Source: CAYNLK01 sp964398055
GTDB taxonomy: Bacteria; Chloroflexota; Anaerolineae; 4572-78; J111
Length of the DNA stretch: 64,000 nt
NCBI GenBank assembly: GCA_964398055.1
Contig: CAYNLK010000002.1
Coordinates: forward strand, 186,001 to 250,000
Reading direction: 5' to 3'
A program made the translations under genes and the position numbers. Of this stretch, positions 43,349-52,110 are shown one piece after another (position 1 is the first letter of the stretch; each line of letters starts with the position of its first letter). Below the pieces are notes generated by a model. The model was given only the letters and a program-made list of their open reading frames with translations, did not search any database and was not told where the DNA came from.

Positions 43349-44731
43349 TTACAGCACCAAAATCGGCTCATTGGCTGGTATGGCGATCAGATCGTATTCC
43401 ATTGCCCCGGTGACCAGCACCGGTGCCAGCTCGCCCACGGGCAGCTCTTTTTCAACCACCACATAGCCGTCGATCTCCGGCGCGTCGCGGTAGCTGCGGG
43501 CAATGCTGACGCCATCGCCGACGCCGTCCACCAGCACCGCCAGCGTTTGGCCGACCATCTGCTGGTTGCGCCGGAGCGAAATAGGCTGTTGAAAGGCCAT
43601 CAGCCGTTCCCAACGCTCCTGTTTGATCTCATCCTCGATTTGGTCGGGCAGGTCGAAGGCCGGCGTGCCCGGCTCCGGCGAAAAGACAAAAGCGCCGGCC
43701 CGGTCGAACTGGACCGCTTCCATAAAATCAAGCAGACCCTGAAATTCGGCTTCGGTTTCGCCGGGATAGCCGACGATAAACGTCGTCCGCAAGACGGCCT
43801 GGGGCATGGCCCGGCGGTAGCTTTCGATCCAACGCAGCAGTTTATCGACGTTGTGCGGCCGGCGCATCCGTTTGAGCGTGTCGGGATGGCCGTGTTGCAG
43901 CGGCATGTCGATGTAGGGGAGGATCTGCGGGTGAGTCGCCATCACCTCGATCAGCCGCTCGCTGGCGTGGCCGGGGTAGGCATACATCAGCCGGAACCAG
44001 TTGACTTCCGGGGCCGCGGCCGTAATTTGCTCCAGCAGGCCGGGTAATCCGTCCAGCTCCCCCCAATCCCGGCCATAGGCGGTGGTATCCTGGGCAATGA
44101 GGATGATTTCTTTGACGCCCGCCTGGGCCAGCCCGCGCCCTTCCGCCAAAATATGGTCGCGAGGCCGGCTGCGATTCAGCCCCTTGAAACTGGGAATGGT
44201 GCAAAAGGCGCACGGGGCCGAGCAGCCGTCGCTGATTTTGAGGTAGGCGCTGGCCCGACCCACCTCGACCTGCTGCCGGTTGAGGGCGACGGTTTCAAGC
44301 GGCGTGTCGCCGGTTTCGGGCAGGTGGTAGAGGGGCGCGGGCCGGTGGTTGGCCCGCAGTTTTTGGATAAAGGGCACAATATCGGCCCAGGCCCGGGTGC
44401 CGATGAGACCATCCAACCCTTTGACCTGTTCGGTCACTTCCCGGCCAATGCGCTGAACCATACAGCCGGCGGCAATGAGCAGTTGGTTTTTTCGTTTACC
44501 GGCCGCCAACTCCTGCAACGCGCCAATGGACTCAGCTTTGGCCGCCTGCAAAAAGCCGCAGGTGTTGACGATGAGCACGTCGGCCCGGCGGGGGTCGGTA
44601 GTGTTGTTGAAATCGGCCTGCAGCAGCAACTCGCTCAGGCCCTCGCTGTCGTAAACGTTTTTGGGGCAGCCGAGCGTCAGCAGATAAAAGGTCGACCCTT
44701 GCCGGCGTTGTTTTTTCTTGACCATGATCAT
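43349..44731 (-). CDS. rimO: Ribosomal protein S12 methylthiotransferase RimO
   Basis: Radical-SAM enzyme that adds a methylthio group to an Asp of ribosomal protein S12. 460 residues: UPF0004 N-terminal domain starting FYLLTLGCPKNVYDSEG with its three Cys, radical-SAM CSAPCAFC, and a C-terminal TRAM domain. The LGCPKN(x)xDSE signature separates RimO from MiaB. Start ATG 44731 is chosen; ATG 44725 is equally possible, and the codons upstream to 44785 belong to intergenic DNA. Confidence 0.92.
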   Translation of the reverse strand: MIMVKKKQRRQGSTFYLLTLGCPKNVYDSEGLSELLLQADFNNTTDPRRADVLIVNTCGFLQAAKAESIGALQELAAGKRKNQLLIAAGCMVQRIGREVTEQVKGLDGLIGTRAWADIVPFIQKLRANHRPAPLYHLPETGDTPLETVALNRQQVEVGRASAYLKISDGCSAPCAFCTIPSFKGLNRSRPRDHILAEGRGLAQAGVKEIILIAQDTTAYGRDWGELDGLPGLLEQITAAAPEVNWFRLMYAYPGHASERLIEVMATHPQILPYIDMPLQHGHPDTLKRMRRPHNVDKLLRWIESYRRAMPQAVLRTTFIVGYPGETEAEFQGLLDFMEAVQFDRAGAFVFSPEPGTPAFDLPDQIEDEIKQERWERLMAFQQPISLRRNQQMVGQTLAVLVDGVGDGVSIARSYRDAPEIDGYVVVEKELPVGELAPVLVTGAMEYDLIAIPANEPILVL

Positions 44732-44780
44732 TCCCAACAAAAAGAAAACCGGGGCTATCCGGTTGAAGTTGACTGTTAGC

Positions 44781-44934
44781 CTCAATGCTTTTCAAATAAG
44801 CGATTGAAATCGCTCCTTCAGGGCTAAAGCCAGTCGTCCACCTGCGTGGACGGCTTCTTTTGTCCGCGTAGGCGGACATCACGGCGTAGCCCTTCAGGTG
44901 CGGTTTTAACCACGTCCTTATTTGAAAAGTATTG
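44781..44934. mobile_element. MITE-like element with 18-bp terminal inverted repeats
   Basis: CAATGCTTTTCAAATAAG (44783-44800) is the inverted complement of CTTATTTGAAAAGTATTG (44917-44934) with one mismatch. The 8-bp direct repeat CTGTTAGC flanks the element at 44773-44780 and 44935-44942, as expected for a target duplication. The interior has two perfect hairpins (CGTCCACCTGCGTGGACG and GTCCGCGTAGGCGGAC). About 152 bp, non-coding, inserted ~50 bp upstream of rimO. Confidence 0.75.
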
Positions 44935-45028
44935 CTGTTAGCATACCATAAATTTACGGACTGACAACTGACTGACTGACAACTGACAACTTTTCTTTTC
45001 TGGCTTTTCTGGCCGGGTATCTTCCGGC

Positions 45029-45412
45029 TCACGTCGTCACCGCCTCCAAATATTCGGCAATGTAATGGGCAAAAACCGTGTACTGATTGGCTACGGCCTC
45101 GATGTAGTCGGTTAACTGGGATTCATTCCGGCTAAACAGGAGTTGCCCCTGCAACACTTGATGTTGGAAGCCAAGCGGGGCATTGTTGAGCACCTGGATG
45201 TCTACCGGCAGGCGCAGGCGACGCGTCAAGGCCACGCTGAGGGTCATAGTGTAGTCAAACAGGTCGGCAGGCAGAGGCTGCACGTAGAGGGCCACGTCAA
45301 CATCATTGAAGGCCAACCCCTCGATAAATGAGCCGTGGAGATAGGCAAATTGAACTTCTGGCTGCTCAGCCAACAGTTGTTTGAGTTGCTGAAAGATTTC
45401 TTGCCTGGCCAT
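45029..45412 (-). CDS. MNT-type nucleotidyltransferase domain protein without HEPN partner
   Basis: 127 residues with the minimal nucleotidyltransferase motif LHGSFIEGLAFNDVDVALYV. ATG 45412 is chosen with AGGGG a few bases upstream. Unlike the pair at 13215-14118, no HEPN gene lies beside it: upstream is the divergent SARP regulator and downstream is rimO. It might be an orphan antitoxin, or act on a HEPN protein encoded elsewhere. Confidence 0.8.
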   Translation of the reverse strand: MARQEIFQQLKQLLAEQPEVQFAYLHGSFIEGLAFNDVDVALYVQPLPADLFDYTMTLSVALTRRLRLPVDIQVLNNAPLGFQHQVLQGQLLFSRNESQLTDYIEAVANQYTVFAHYIAEYLEAVTT

Positions 45413-45614
45413 GCTTACCCCTGCTTGGTTATGGTTATAGCACAGTTCCATCAGGAAGGCAATGCCACTTTAACCGATTTCGAAATCAAGAGAAATGGGC
45501 TGATTGTTTACGGATGATTTGCTTCAGCCAAAGTTAGCAAGCATACTATTCGCCACCAGAATATTTTAAGCCGGTCAGCCTAATCACTTTCTTTTGTTAC
45601 TGGAGGGAATTCCT

Positions 45615-48600
45615 ATGCAGACTGATCAATCCGGCTCTACCCCTACCCGCCGCATCTATTTGTTGGGCAGCCTGCGAGTTGAGCAGGGTCATCAGTCCAT
45701 CCGTCTGCCCGGCAATTATGGCCAGAGTCTGTTGGCCTATCTGGCCCTTCATCCCAAAACTCCCCACCCGCGTGAGGTGCTGGCCGACCTACTCTGGCCA
45801 GAAACGCCCCCGGAGCGAGTGCGGCGTAATTTTTCTGATACGCTTTATCGCCTGCGGCAAGCGCTGGGCCAGGGCTGGCTGTGGGTTGAATCGGATAAAG
45901 TATGGCTAAAACCCGCGCCGGATCTGTGGGTTGACGTTTGGGAATTCAATCGCTTACTTAATACTAATAACCCGGCCGACTTAAGCCAGGCCATCGAACT
46001 ATACGCCGGCGACCTGGTCCCGGAAATTTATGACGACTGGATTCTGACCGAGCGGGTCAATCTGCGCGAACAATATCTGCATGCGCTGGAGCAGTTGGCG
46101 GCGTTCCACCAGAGCCAGTCTAATCTGTTGGCGGCCCTCAGCTACGCCCGGCGGCTGATTATGGCCGAACCGCTGCGCGAGCAAAACCACCAGACCTACC
46201 TGGCCCTGTTGGGCCGGCTGGGCCATCGCAACGAGGCCCTGGTCCATTACCAATACCTGCAAAAATTGCTCCAACAAGAGCTGGGAATCGACCCTATGCC
46301 TGAGACCCAGGCGATGGTGCAGGCCATCCGGCGAGAACTGGCCCTTTCTGACCCAAGCCCACCTCCATCCGAGCGAACACCGTTTGTCGGGCGCATCCGG
46401 GAGCGAGCCGTCCTCTTGGAGGCAGTCGAGGCAGCCATAGCCGGACAGGGCCAATTGATTGCCATCGAGGGTGAAGCCGGGATTGGCAAGAGTCGCTTGC
46501 TGCGAGCAGTGGCCGAAAGCGCCCATTGGCGTGGGGCCACTGTCGTTACCGGCAAGGCCAGCGAACAGCCGGCGGCGTCACCCCTGGGACCATTAGCTGA
46601 CGCGCTAGCAACGGCTCTAACCGGCCCGCGGGCCGCGTTGATGGAGAGCGCCCTATCGCCCCAAACTGCGGCCAGGCTGGCCCCTTTGCATGGACCGTGG
46701 CGCCGCCTGGCCGATCTGCCGGAGCTGCCCCCCCAACAGGCCCGACAACTTTTCCACCAAGCGCTTGGGGAATTGCTCAAGGCTCTGTCTAACTTTAAAC
46801 CCCACGTGCTGATTCTGGATGATCTTCATTGGGCTGACCTGGCCTTGTGGGTCGCCCTTGAGACGCTGCTGCCGATGCTGGCGCAATACCGGTTGTTGGT
46901 ACTGCTGGCCTACCGGCGACCTGAGATCGAACAGGGGGCCGGCTGGGCCACGCTCCAGCAATGGGAGCGAGCCGGCCAATTGAAAACCGTGTCCCTGAAA
47001 CCCCTGGCCGAGCAGGATATCGCCCAGATGCTGCCGGCCAGTTTGCAATCTGAAGTGCAGTCCGTGTTAGCCAGCACCGGCGGCAATCCCTTTTTTATAA
47101 CGGAGCTATTGTTCAGCGCCGCCGCCGGAAAGTTACCCCACGGTGATACCATCCTGGCCCGCGTGCAAACGTTGCCCAAAGCTGCCCAGGCGGCGTTGGA
47201 AGCGGCGGCGGTCATCGGCGCTGAAGTTCCTTACCGGCTGTGGGCGGCTGTGGCCGACCTGCCCCCCTATCTGCTGGCTGAGGCCTCTGAGCAACTGGAG
47301 GCCAAACACCTGCTCCAGCCGATCAAAACCGGCTACACCTTTACTCATGATCTGGTTCACCGCGCCATCTATAACCGGATTATTCCGGCTAATCTACTCC
47401 AACTTCATCGCCGGGCCGCCGCGCAGTTGGCCCAGCTTGAGCCTGATAATTTACGAAGCCGCGCCTTCCACCTCGATCAGGGCGGCGAGTTCGCCGCCGC
47501 CGCGGTTATATATTGCCAGGTGGGACAGCAGGAGCTGGCTGAATTTGCCTTCAAAGAGGCCGAAGCCGCTTTTGACCGCGCTCTGACCCTGCTGCCGTCG
47601 ACGCCGACGCCAACCCGGCTCGAGACTCTCCTGGCCCTGGCCCGGGTTTGCGATGTTACCGGCAATCGGGCCAGGCAAGAAACTGCGCTGGCTCAAGCCC
47701 TTGAGCAGGCGGGCGCTCTGGCCGACAACTGCTCAACTACGGAGATCCTGCTCCAATTAGGCCGCACCGCGGCTCAGACCGGCCAGATTGACGCCGCAAC
47801 GACTTATCTCAACCAGGCTCTGGAGCTGGCCAGACAACTGGATGATAGGTCCCAACAGCTCGAAACCTTTTTCCTCCTGGGCGATTTGGCCGCCCGGCAG
47901 GGTAAATTCAGCGAAGCCAGAAGCTATTTTGAAACCGTCCTGGAGCAGGCCCGGCAAATCGAAGATCGACCGCGCCAGGCCAATGCCTTGCGGGGCCTGG
48001 GCATTGTGGCCCGGCAAACGGGCCAGCTCGAGTCGGCCATTACCTGGTTGGAAAAGGCGTTGGCCGTTTACCAGCAGCTCCACGACCATTTGGGTGCTTC
48101 AGTCACCCTGGCCAATATGCTGGGGTGTCTTTATTATCTGGGCGCCTGGGATCGGGTGTTAACCCTGGCCGACGAAGCCTTGGCGATGAAAGAGGCGTTG
48201 GGCGACCGGCTGGGCGCAGCCATTGTCCGCCAACAACAGGGTTTGGCCGCCTATGCGCTGGGCGATTTTGATCGAGCCGACCTGCTCCTGGAGCAGGCGG
48301 TCCAAGAATGTGAGGCGGTTGGTGAGCGACGCGTCGTCGGCCTAACCCACAATGTCTTGGGGCTGGTGGCCGAAGCCCGGGGCGAACTGGCCGAAGCCAG
48401 GCGGTACTATGAGTTGGCTCTGGCTGCCGCCCAGGCCACCGGCGCGGAAACTGAAGCGGCTTACGCCCGGCACGATTTGGGCGCTTTGTACGTGGAACTG
48501 GACCAACCGGCGCAGGCTGTTCCTCTGCTGGAAGCCGCCCATATCACCTGGACGGCCCAGAACAATGACCTGCTCCGGCTCAAGAGTGAGTCCTGTCTGG

Positions 48601-49229
48601 GCCTGGCCCGGCTGGCCCTGGGCGAACAGGCCGGCGCTGAGGCCCTGGCTGGCCAGGGCTGGTCAGCCTTTCAGCAGGGTATGCCCCAGGGAGAACTGCC
48701 CCAGGCCTGGCTGTGGACTCTGTACAGTTTGTTGGACAGGCTGCAACGTCAGGCCGAGGCCCAGCAGGTGCTGCGGGCAGCCTATGACGAGTTACAACGC
48801 CAGGCGACAGCCATCGCCAACGCCGACTTACGCCGCAGTTTTTATGAGCGGGTGCCTTTGAACCGGGCCATTCTGGTTGCTCACGACCGTCTGAGCCAAA
48901 GGGCGCGCCAGATTTCGGTCACCTTGGCCCGCCAGGACGCGCCCTTGGGCCGTTCCCTGGCCGCGGCAGAGCTGGTGGCCATCCAGTGGACGGTGGACGC
49001 CCCGGAAGACGAGTTGATTCCCGGCAAATCCGCCCGCCGGCATTATCGATTGCAACGACTGCTCACCGAAGCGGCGGTTCAGGGCGCCGCGCCCACCGAC
49101 GATCAACTGGCTGCGGCCCTCGGCGTCAGCCGCCGGACGATTCTGCGCGATATGGAGATGCTGGCTCAAGCCGGTTTCCCCCTGCGCACCCGCCGCCGGA
49201 GCGACCGCCCCTTCATTTTGTCACAATAG
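45615..49229 (+). CDS. Giant SARP-type transcriptional regulator (wHTH-BTAD-AAA-TPR-HTH)
   Basis: 1204 residues. N-terminal winged helix (~10-95: LLGSLRVEQGHQSIRLPG onward) and bacterial transcriptional activator domain (~98-250); AAA/NACHT-like ATPase (~265-500) with Walker A GEAGIGKSRLL and Walker B HVLILDDLHWAD; TPR repeats (~620-1050); then a C-terminal helix-turn-helix (PTDDQLAAALGVSRRTILRDMEML region) at ~1165-1190. The ends both look DNA-binding, which is unusual. GGAGGG seven bases before ATG. The genes after it encode a small protein and two secreted proteins, likely regulatory targets. Confidence 0.92.
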   Translation: MQTDQSGSTPTRRIYLLGSLRVEQGHQSIRLPGNYGQSLLAYLALHPKTPHPREVLADLLWPETPPERVRRNFSDTLYRLRQALGQGWLWVESDKVWLKPAPDLWVDVWEFNRLLNTNNPADLSQAIELYAGDLVPEIYDDWILTERVNLREQYLHALEQLAAFHQSQSNLLAALSYARRLIMAEPLREQNHQTYLALLGRLGHRNEALVHYQYLQKLLQQELGIDPMPETQAMVQAIRRELALSDPSPPPSERTPFVGRIRERAVLLEAVEAAIAGQGQLIAIEGEAGIGKSRLLRAVAESAHWRGATVVTGKASEQPAASPLGPLADALATALTGPRAALMESALSPQTAARLAPLHGPWRRLADLPELPPQQARQLFHQALGELLKALSNFKPHVLILDDLHWADLALWVALETLLPMLAQYRLLVLLAYRRPEIEQGAGWATLQQWERAGQLKTVSLKPLAEQDIAQMLPASLQSEVQSVLASTGGNPFFITELLFSAAAGKLPHGDTILARVQTLPKAAQAALEAAAVIGAEVPYRLWAAVADLPPYLLAEASEQLEAKHLLQPIKTGYTFTHDLVHRAIYNRIIPANLLQLHRRAAAQLAQLEPDNLRSRAFHLDQGGEFAAAAVIYCQVGQQELAEFAFKEAEAAFDRALTLLPSTPTPTRLETLLALARVCDVTGNRARQETALAQALEQAGALADNCSTTEILLQLGRTAAQTGQIDAATTYLNQALELARQLDDRSQQLETFFLLGDLAARQGKFSEARSYFETVLEQARQIEDRPRQANALRGLGIVARQTGQLESAITWLEKALAVYQQLHDHLGASVTLANMLGCLYYLGAWDRVLTLADEALAMKEALGDRLGAAIVRQQQGLAAYALGDFDRADLLLEQAVQECEAVGERRVVGLTHNVLGLVAEARGELAEARRYYELALAAAQATGAETEAAYARHDLGALYVELDQPAQAVPLLEAAHITWTAQNNDLLRLKSESCLGLARLALGEQAGAEALAGQGWSAFQQGMPQGELPQAWLWTLYSLLDRLQRQAEAQQVLRAAYDELQRQATAIANADLRRSFYERVPLNRAILVAHDRLSQRARQISVTLARQDAPLGRSLAAAELVAIQWTVDAPEDELIPGKSARRHYRLQRLLTEAAVQGAAPTDDQLAAALGVSRRTILRDMEMLAQAGFPLRTRRRSDRPFILSQ

Positions 49230-49421
49230 TCTGGCGAAAGACCGGGCTTGATTGCCCCCTTTTAAGTAACCCCCCTTCATAGTATGTCACAATAATTACC
49301 CTGTGCTTTGAGTTTTCCGATACTCCCCCGATACCCTTAGGGTATGCTTGTTGGCAACGATTGGTCCTGTCTGGTGAACGGCCATCCATTGAGAACAGCA
49401 GCCAAACCGTACGAGAGTGTT

Positions 49422-49643
49422 GTGACAAAACTGCGCTTTGCTTTTGTGCTGAGAGTGTGGACCGAAACAGCAACCACCGGTCATCCCAATCAACCGGCGC
49501 TGCGCGGATCGCTGGAGTCGGTTGAGTCGAAGCAAATCCATTATTTCAGTTCATTCAATCAGATTGGGGAGATTCTACAGCAGGTCACCGGTTGGCAGAT
49601 TGAAATCGACCCCGGTCAGCCTGGAAAGGAGCCGAACATGTGA
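49422..49643 (+). CDS. Small protein with RGSLExV...YFxSxxxI pattern
   Basis: 73 residues. The sequence RFAFVLRVWTE, RGSLESVES, IHYFSSFNQIGEIL has the look of small proteins that often accompany SARP-type regulators in Chloroflexota; this is from memory and not verified. GTG 49422 is used because the conserved-looking part begins there; the frame is open to 49344. Function unknown. Confidence 0.55.
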   Translation: MTKLRFAFVLRVWTETATTGHPNQPALRGSLESVESKQIHYFSSFNQIGEILQQVTGWQIEIDPGQPGKEPNM

Positions 49644-49769
49644 GCGTAAAATTGCCAACTTGAACAGGGCTAAAAAAGTGGGTCAGGAGCGGACAGTTAA
49701 CCAGCACTGTCAGAATCTTATACCAAAAAGCATCAGTGACTATTACAGATTTAAAGGGGGCAAACAACT

Positions 49770-51713
49770 ATGCAACTGCGAAATTTATCAAGAGTGCGTT
49801 TTATGTTGGGCCTGCTCCTCATCGTGGGGGTCGCCTTGTTGATGGGGTCACTGCCACAGGCAGCAGCCCAGGGACCGGATGATGAGCTTACAGCTCAGGC
49901 TGTTTTGGGCACGGCTTTCACCTACCAGGGCCGGCTAAACGGCACCGGCGGGCCGGTGAACGGGGCTTGTACCCTCACCTTTAGATTGTACGACCAGGCC
50001 AGTGGCGGGGCGCAGATTGGCTCAACCGTAACCCTCAACAATGTGGCGGTGAATGATGGTTATTTTAGTGTAGCGCCAGATTTTGGCAGCAGCCCTTTTA
50101 CCGGCGAGGAACGGTTCCTGGAAATTGCCGTTAACTGTGGCAGCGGCAGTGAAACCCTCACTCCCCGGCAGAAGCTTACGGCTGCGCCCTACGCTTTGGG
50201 CTTGCGGCCGGGCGCGGTCGTACAAGGCGCGAATACGCCGGCGCTGTCGGGCATCTTTACCGGCGCCACGGCCAACGCCGCCGGTCTTTATGGTTCCAGC
50301 AGCAGCAGCTCCGGCCGGGGCGTGTTTGGGCAGGCTACCGCGGCCAGCGGCGGCGCTACCGGCGTGCGCGGCGAAAGCGCCTCCACTGGCGGATATGGCG
50401 TTTACGGCCTGGCCAGCGCGGCCAGCGGCAGCGGCACGGGCGTTTTTGGTCAGAGTTCCGGGGCCAGCGGCTACGGGGTTTGGGGCAATCACCTGGGTGA
50501 CGGCTACGGTATCTTGGGCCAGAGTAACTCGGCCACCAAAGCCGGCGTGTGGGGCTACAACGCCAACAGCACCGGCCGGGGCGTGTATGGCCTGGCCGAC
50601 TCGACCGGGGTGAACTACGGCGTCTACGGCGAAAGCAGATCCACCAGCGGGGGCGCGGGCGTATACGGTTATGGCAACGCTGCCTCGGGCGCCAATTTTG
50701 GGGTGCAGGGGATCAGCGCCGCGCCGGCCGGTTACGGCGTGTTTGGCCTGGCCAACACCCTCAGCGGGACCAATTACGGCGTCTTTGGCCAGAGCTATTC
50801 CAGCCAGGGCCGGGGGGTGTCCGGCTATGTCGGCACGACCACCGGCGTCAACTACGGTACTACCGGCGAGGTGACCTCAACCAGCGGCGGGGCCGCCGGT
50901 GTCTATGGCCGGGCCAGCGGCAGCACCGGTTCGGTATATGGCGTGCTGGGCGAGAGCTATTCCACCGGCGGTATCGGGGTATACGGCGCTATCGGCGTGA
51001 TCAGCGGCGTTAACTACGGCGTTTATGGGACCAGCCCCTCTACGGTTGGCCGGGGTGTATACGGCTATGCTACCAATTCCAGCGGCGCCAACTATGGCGT
51101 CCTCGGCCGGACCGAGTCGGCTACCGGCTACGGGGGATTCTTTGTCAACACCGGCGCGGGCAATCTGCTGGCGGCCAATGATATCGAAAGCACCACCGAT
51201 TTAGAGTTTAGAGTGACCAACACCGGTAATGTTTTTGCCGACGGCTCCTATAACTGCGGCCTGGCGACGGCGTGCTTCAACACCGGCGCAGGGGCCGACC
51301 TGGCCGAACGAATCGACGTGACCGAAGCGCTGGAACCGGGCGATGTGGTTGAGATCGACCCGCTTCAGCCCGGCCATTTCCGCCGCAGCAGCGCCGCCTT
51401 CTCCAGCCACGTGGTCGGGGTGGTCTCGACCCAGCCGGCGATCACGATGAACAATAACGATTTGACCGACATCGACTCCGATATCCGCACCGACAACCGG
51501 CCGCTGCTGGCGCTGGTGGGCCAGGTGCCGGTGAAGGCCACCACAGAAAATGGGGCGATCCAGCCCGGCGATCTGCTGGTGGCCAGCTCAACGCCGGGCC
51601 ACGCCATGCGCTGCGAGGGCGTAGAACAATGTTTTGGCCGCGCCATCGGCAAGGCTATGGAACCCCTCACCGAAGATAGCGGCGTTATCACTATGTTTGT
51701 GGTGGTCCAGTAG
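49770..51713 (+). CDS. Large secreted protein with ~30-residue GVYG repeats
   Basis: 647 residues. Signal peptide at ~10-35 (LLLIVGVALLMGSLPQAAAQ). Residues ~45-150 are a beta-rich domain (TAFTYQGRLNGTGGPVNG, ...LTPRQKLTAAPYALG). Residues ~165-460 are about 15 degenerate tandem repeats with the core GVYG/GVFG/GVWG and SSxxSGxG spacers, resembling phage tail-fibre or adhesin stalks. The C-terminal ~170 residues (GADLAERIDVTEALEPGD onward, PLLALVGQVPVKA) form a distinct globular domain of unknown function. AAAGGGGG upstream of ATG. Likely a fibrous surface protein; ends without the YLP tail. Confidence 0.82.
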   Translation: MQLRNLSRVRFMLGLLLIVGVALLMGSLPQAAAQGPDDELTAQAVLGTAFTYQGRLNGTGGPVNGACTLTFRLYDQASGGAQIGSTVTLNNVAVNDGYFSVAPDFGSSPFTGEERFLEIAVNCGSGSETLTPRQKLTAAPYALGLRPGAVVQGANTPALSGIFTGATANAAGLYGSSSSSSGRGVFGQATAASGGATGVRGESASTGGYGVYGLASAASGSGTGVFGQSSGASGYGVWGNHLGDGYGILGQSNSATKAGVWGYNANSTGRGVYGLADSTGVNYGVYGESRSTSGGAGVYGYGNAASGANFGVQGISAAPAGYGVFGLANTLSGTNYGVFGQSYSSQGRGVSGYVGTTTGVNYGTTGEVTSTSGGAAGVYGRASGSTGSVYGVLGESYSTGGIGVYGAIGVISGVNYGVYGTSPSTVGRGVYGYATNSSGANYGVLGRTESATGYGGFFVNTGAGNLLAANDIESTTDLEFRVTNTGNVFADGSYNCGLATACFNTGAGADLAERIDVTEALEPGDVVEIDPLQPGHFRRSSAAFSSHVVGVVSTQPAITMNNNDLTDIDSDIRTDNRPLLALVGQVPVKATTENGAIQPGDLLVASSTPGHAMRCEGVEQCFGRAIGKAMEPLTEDSGVITMFVVVQ

Positions 51714-51722
51714 GAGGAAGCG

Positions 51723-52019
51723 ATGAAATTATATCTGGTTACAAGCCTGGTTGCTATGGTCTTGCTGCTGGGGGGCTCCATCGCTCTGGCTCAAAGCAGC
51801 GCCAATTTCGATCTAAGTCGGCACAGCATAAGTGGGGGGGGCGCTCAGAGTACCAGCGCCAGCTATAACCTGACCGGCAGCATCGGCCAGGCCGAGGGTG
51901 GGCTGGGGCATACGAGCACCAATTTCAGTCTGATTGGGGGTTTCTGGTCTGGCGGCTCATCGGTCAACCCATCGCCTACCGGCAACTCCGTCTACTTACC
52001 CGTTATTTTGCGCAATTAG
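51723..52019 (+). CDS. Small secreted protein with YLPVILRN C-terminal tail
   Basis: 98 residues: signal peptide (~1-23), then a Ser/Gly-rich body (NFDLSRHSISGGGAQSTS, SYNLTGSIGQAEGG), a PSPTGNS spacer and the terminal VYLPVILRN. AGGAGGAAG six bases before ATG, nine bases after the GVYG-repeat gene, so probably in its operon. The body resembles a short repeat found in many secreted proteins of this phylum. Function unknown. Confidence 0.8.
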   Translation: MKLYLVTSLVAMVLLLGGSIALAQSSANFDLSRHSISGGGAQSTSASYNLTGSIGQAEGGLGHTSTNFSLIGGFWSGGSSVNPSPTGNSVYLPVILRN

Positions 52020-52050
52020 GTCGCGTCCCGGCTGCTTGCCGACCATAAAA

Positions 52051-52101
52051 GTGACCGGCACTTAGACATTCCAGTTAGCGAAACGTGCCGGTCGCTTTTT
52101 T
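52051..52101. terminator. Terminator built on the GTGACCGGCAC palindrome
   Basis: GTGACCGGCAC (52051-52061) pairs with GTGCCGGTCGC (52085-52095, one G-T) around a 23-base loop and is followed by TTTTTT; an AAAA run before it suits the opposite strand too. It serves the convergent genes at 51723 (+) and 52111 (-). Confidence 0.75.
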
Positions 52102-52110
52102 GGTTTCTGA

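Noticed and set aside
50280..51150. Regularly repeated DNA that might be a CRISPR or satellite array
   Set aside because: Repeats are degenerate, in frame, and encode the GVYG protein repeats; no constant repeat with unique spacers.
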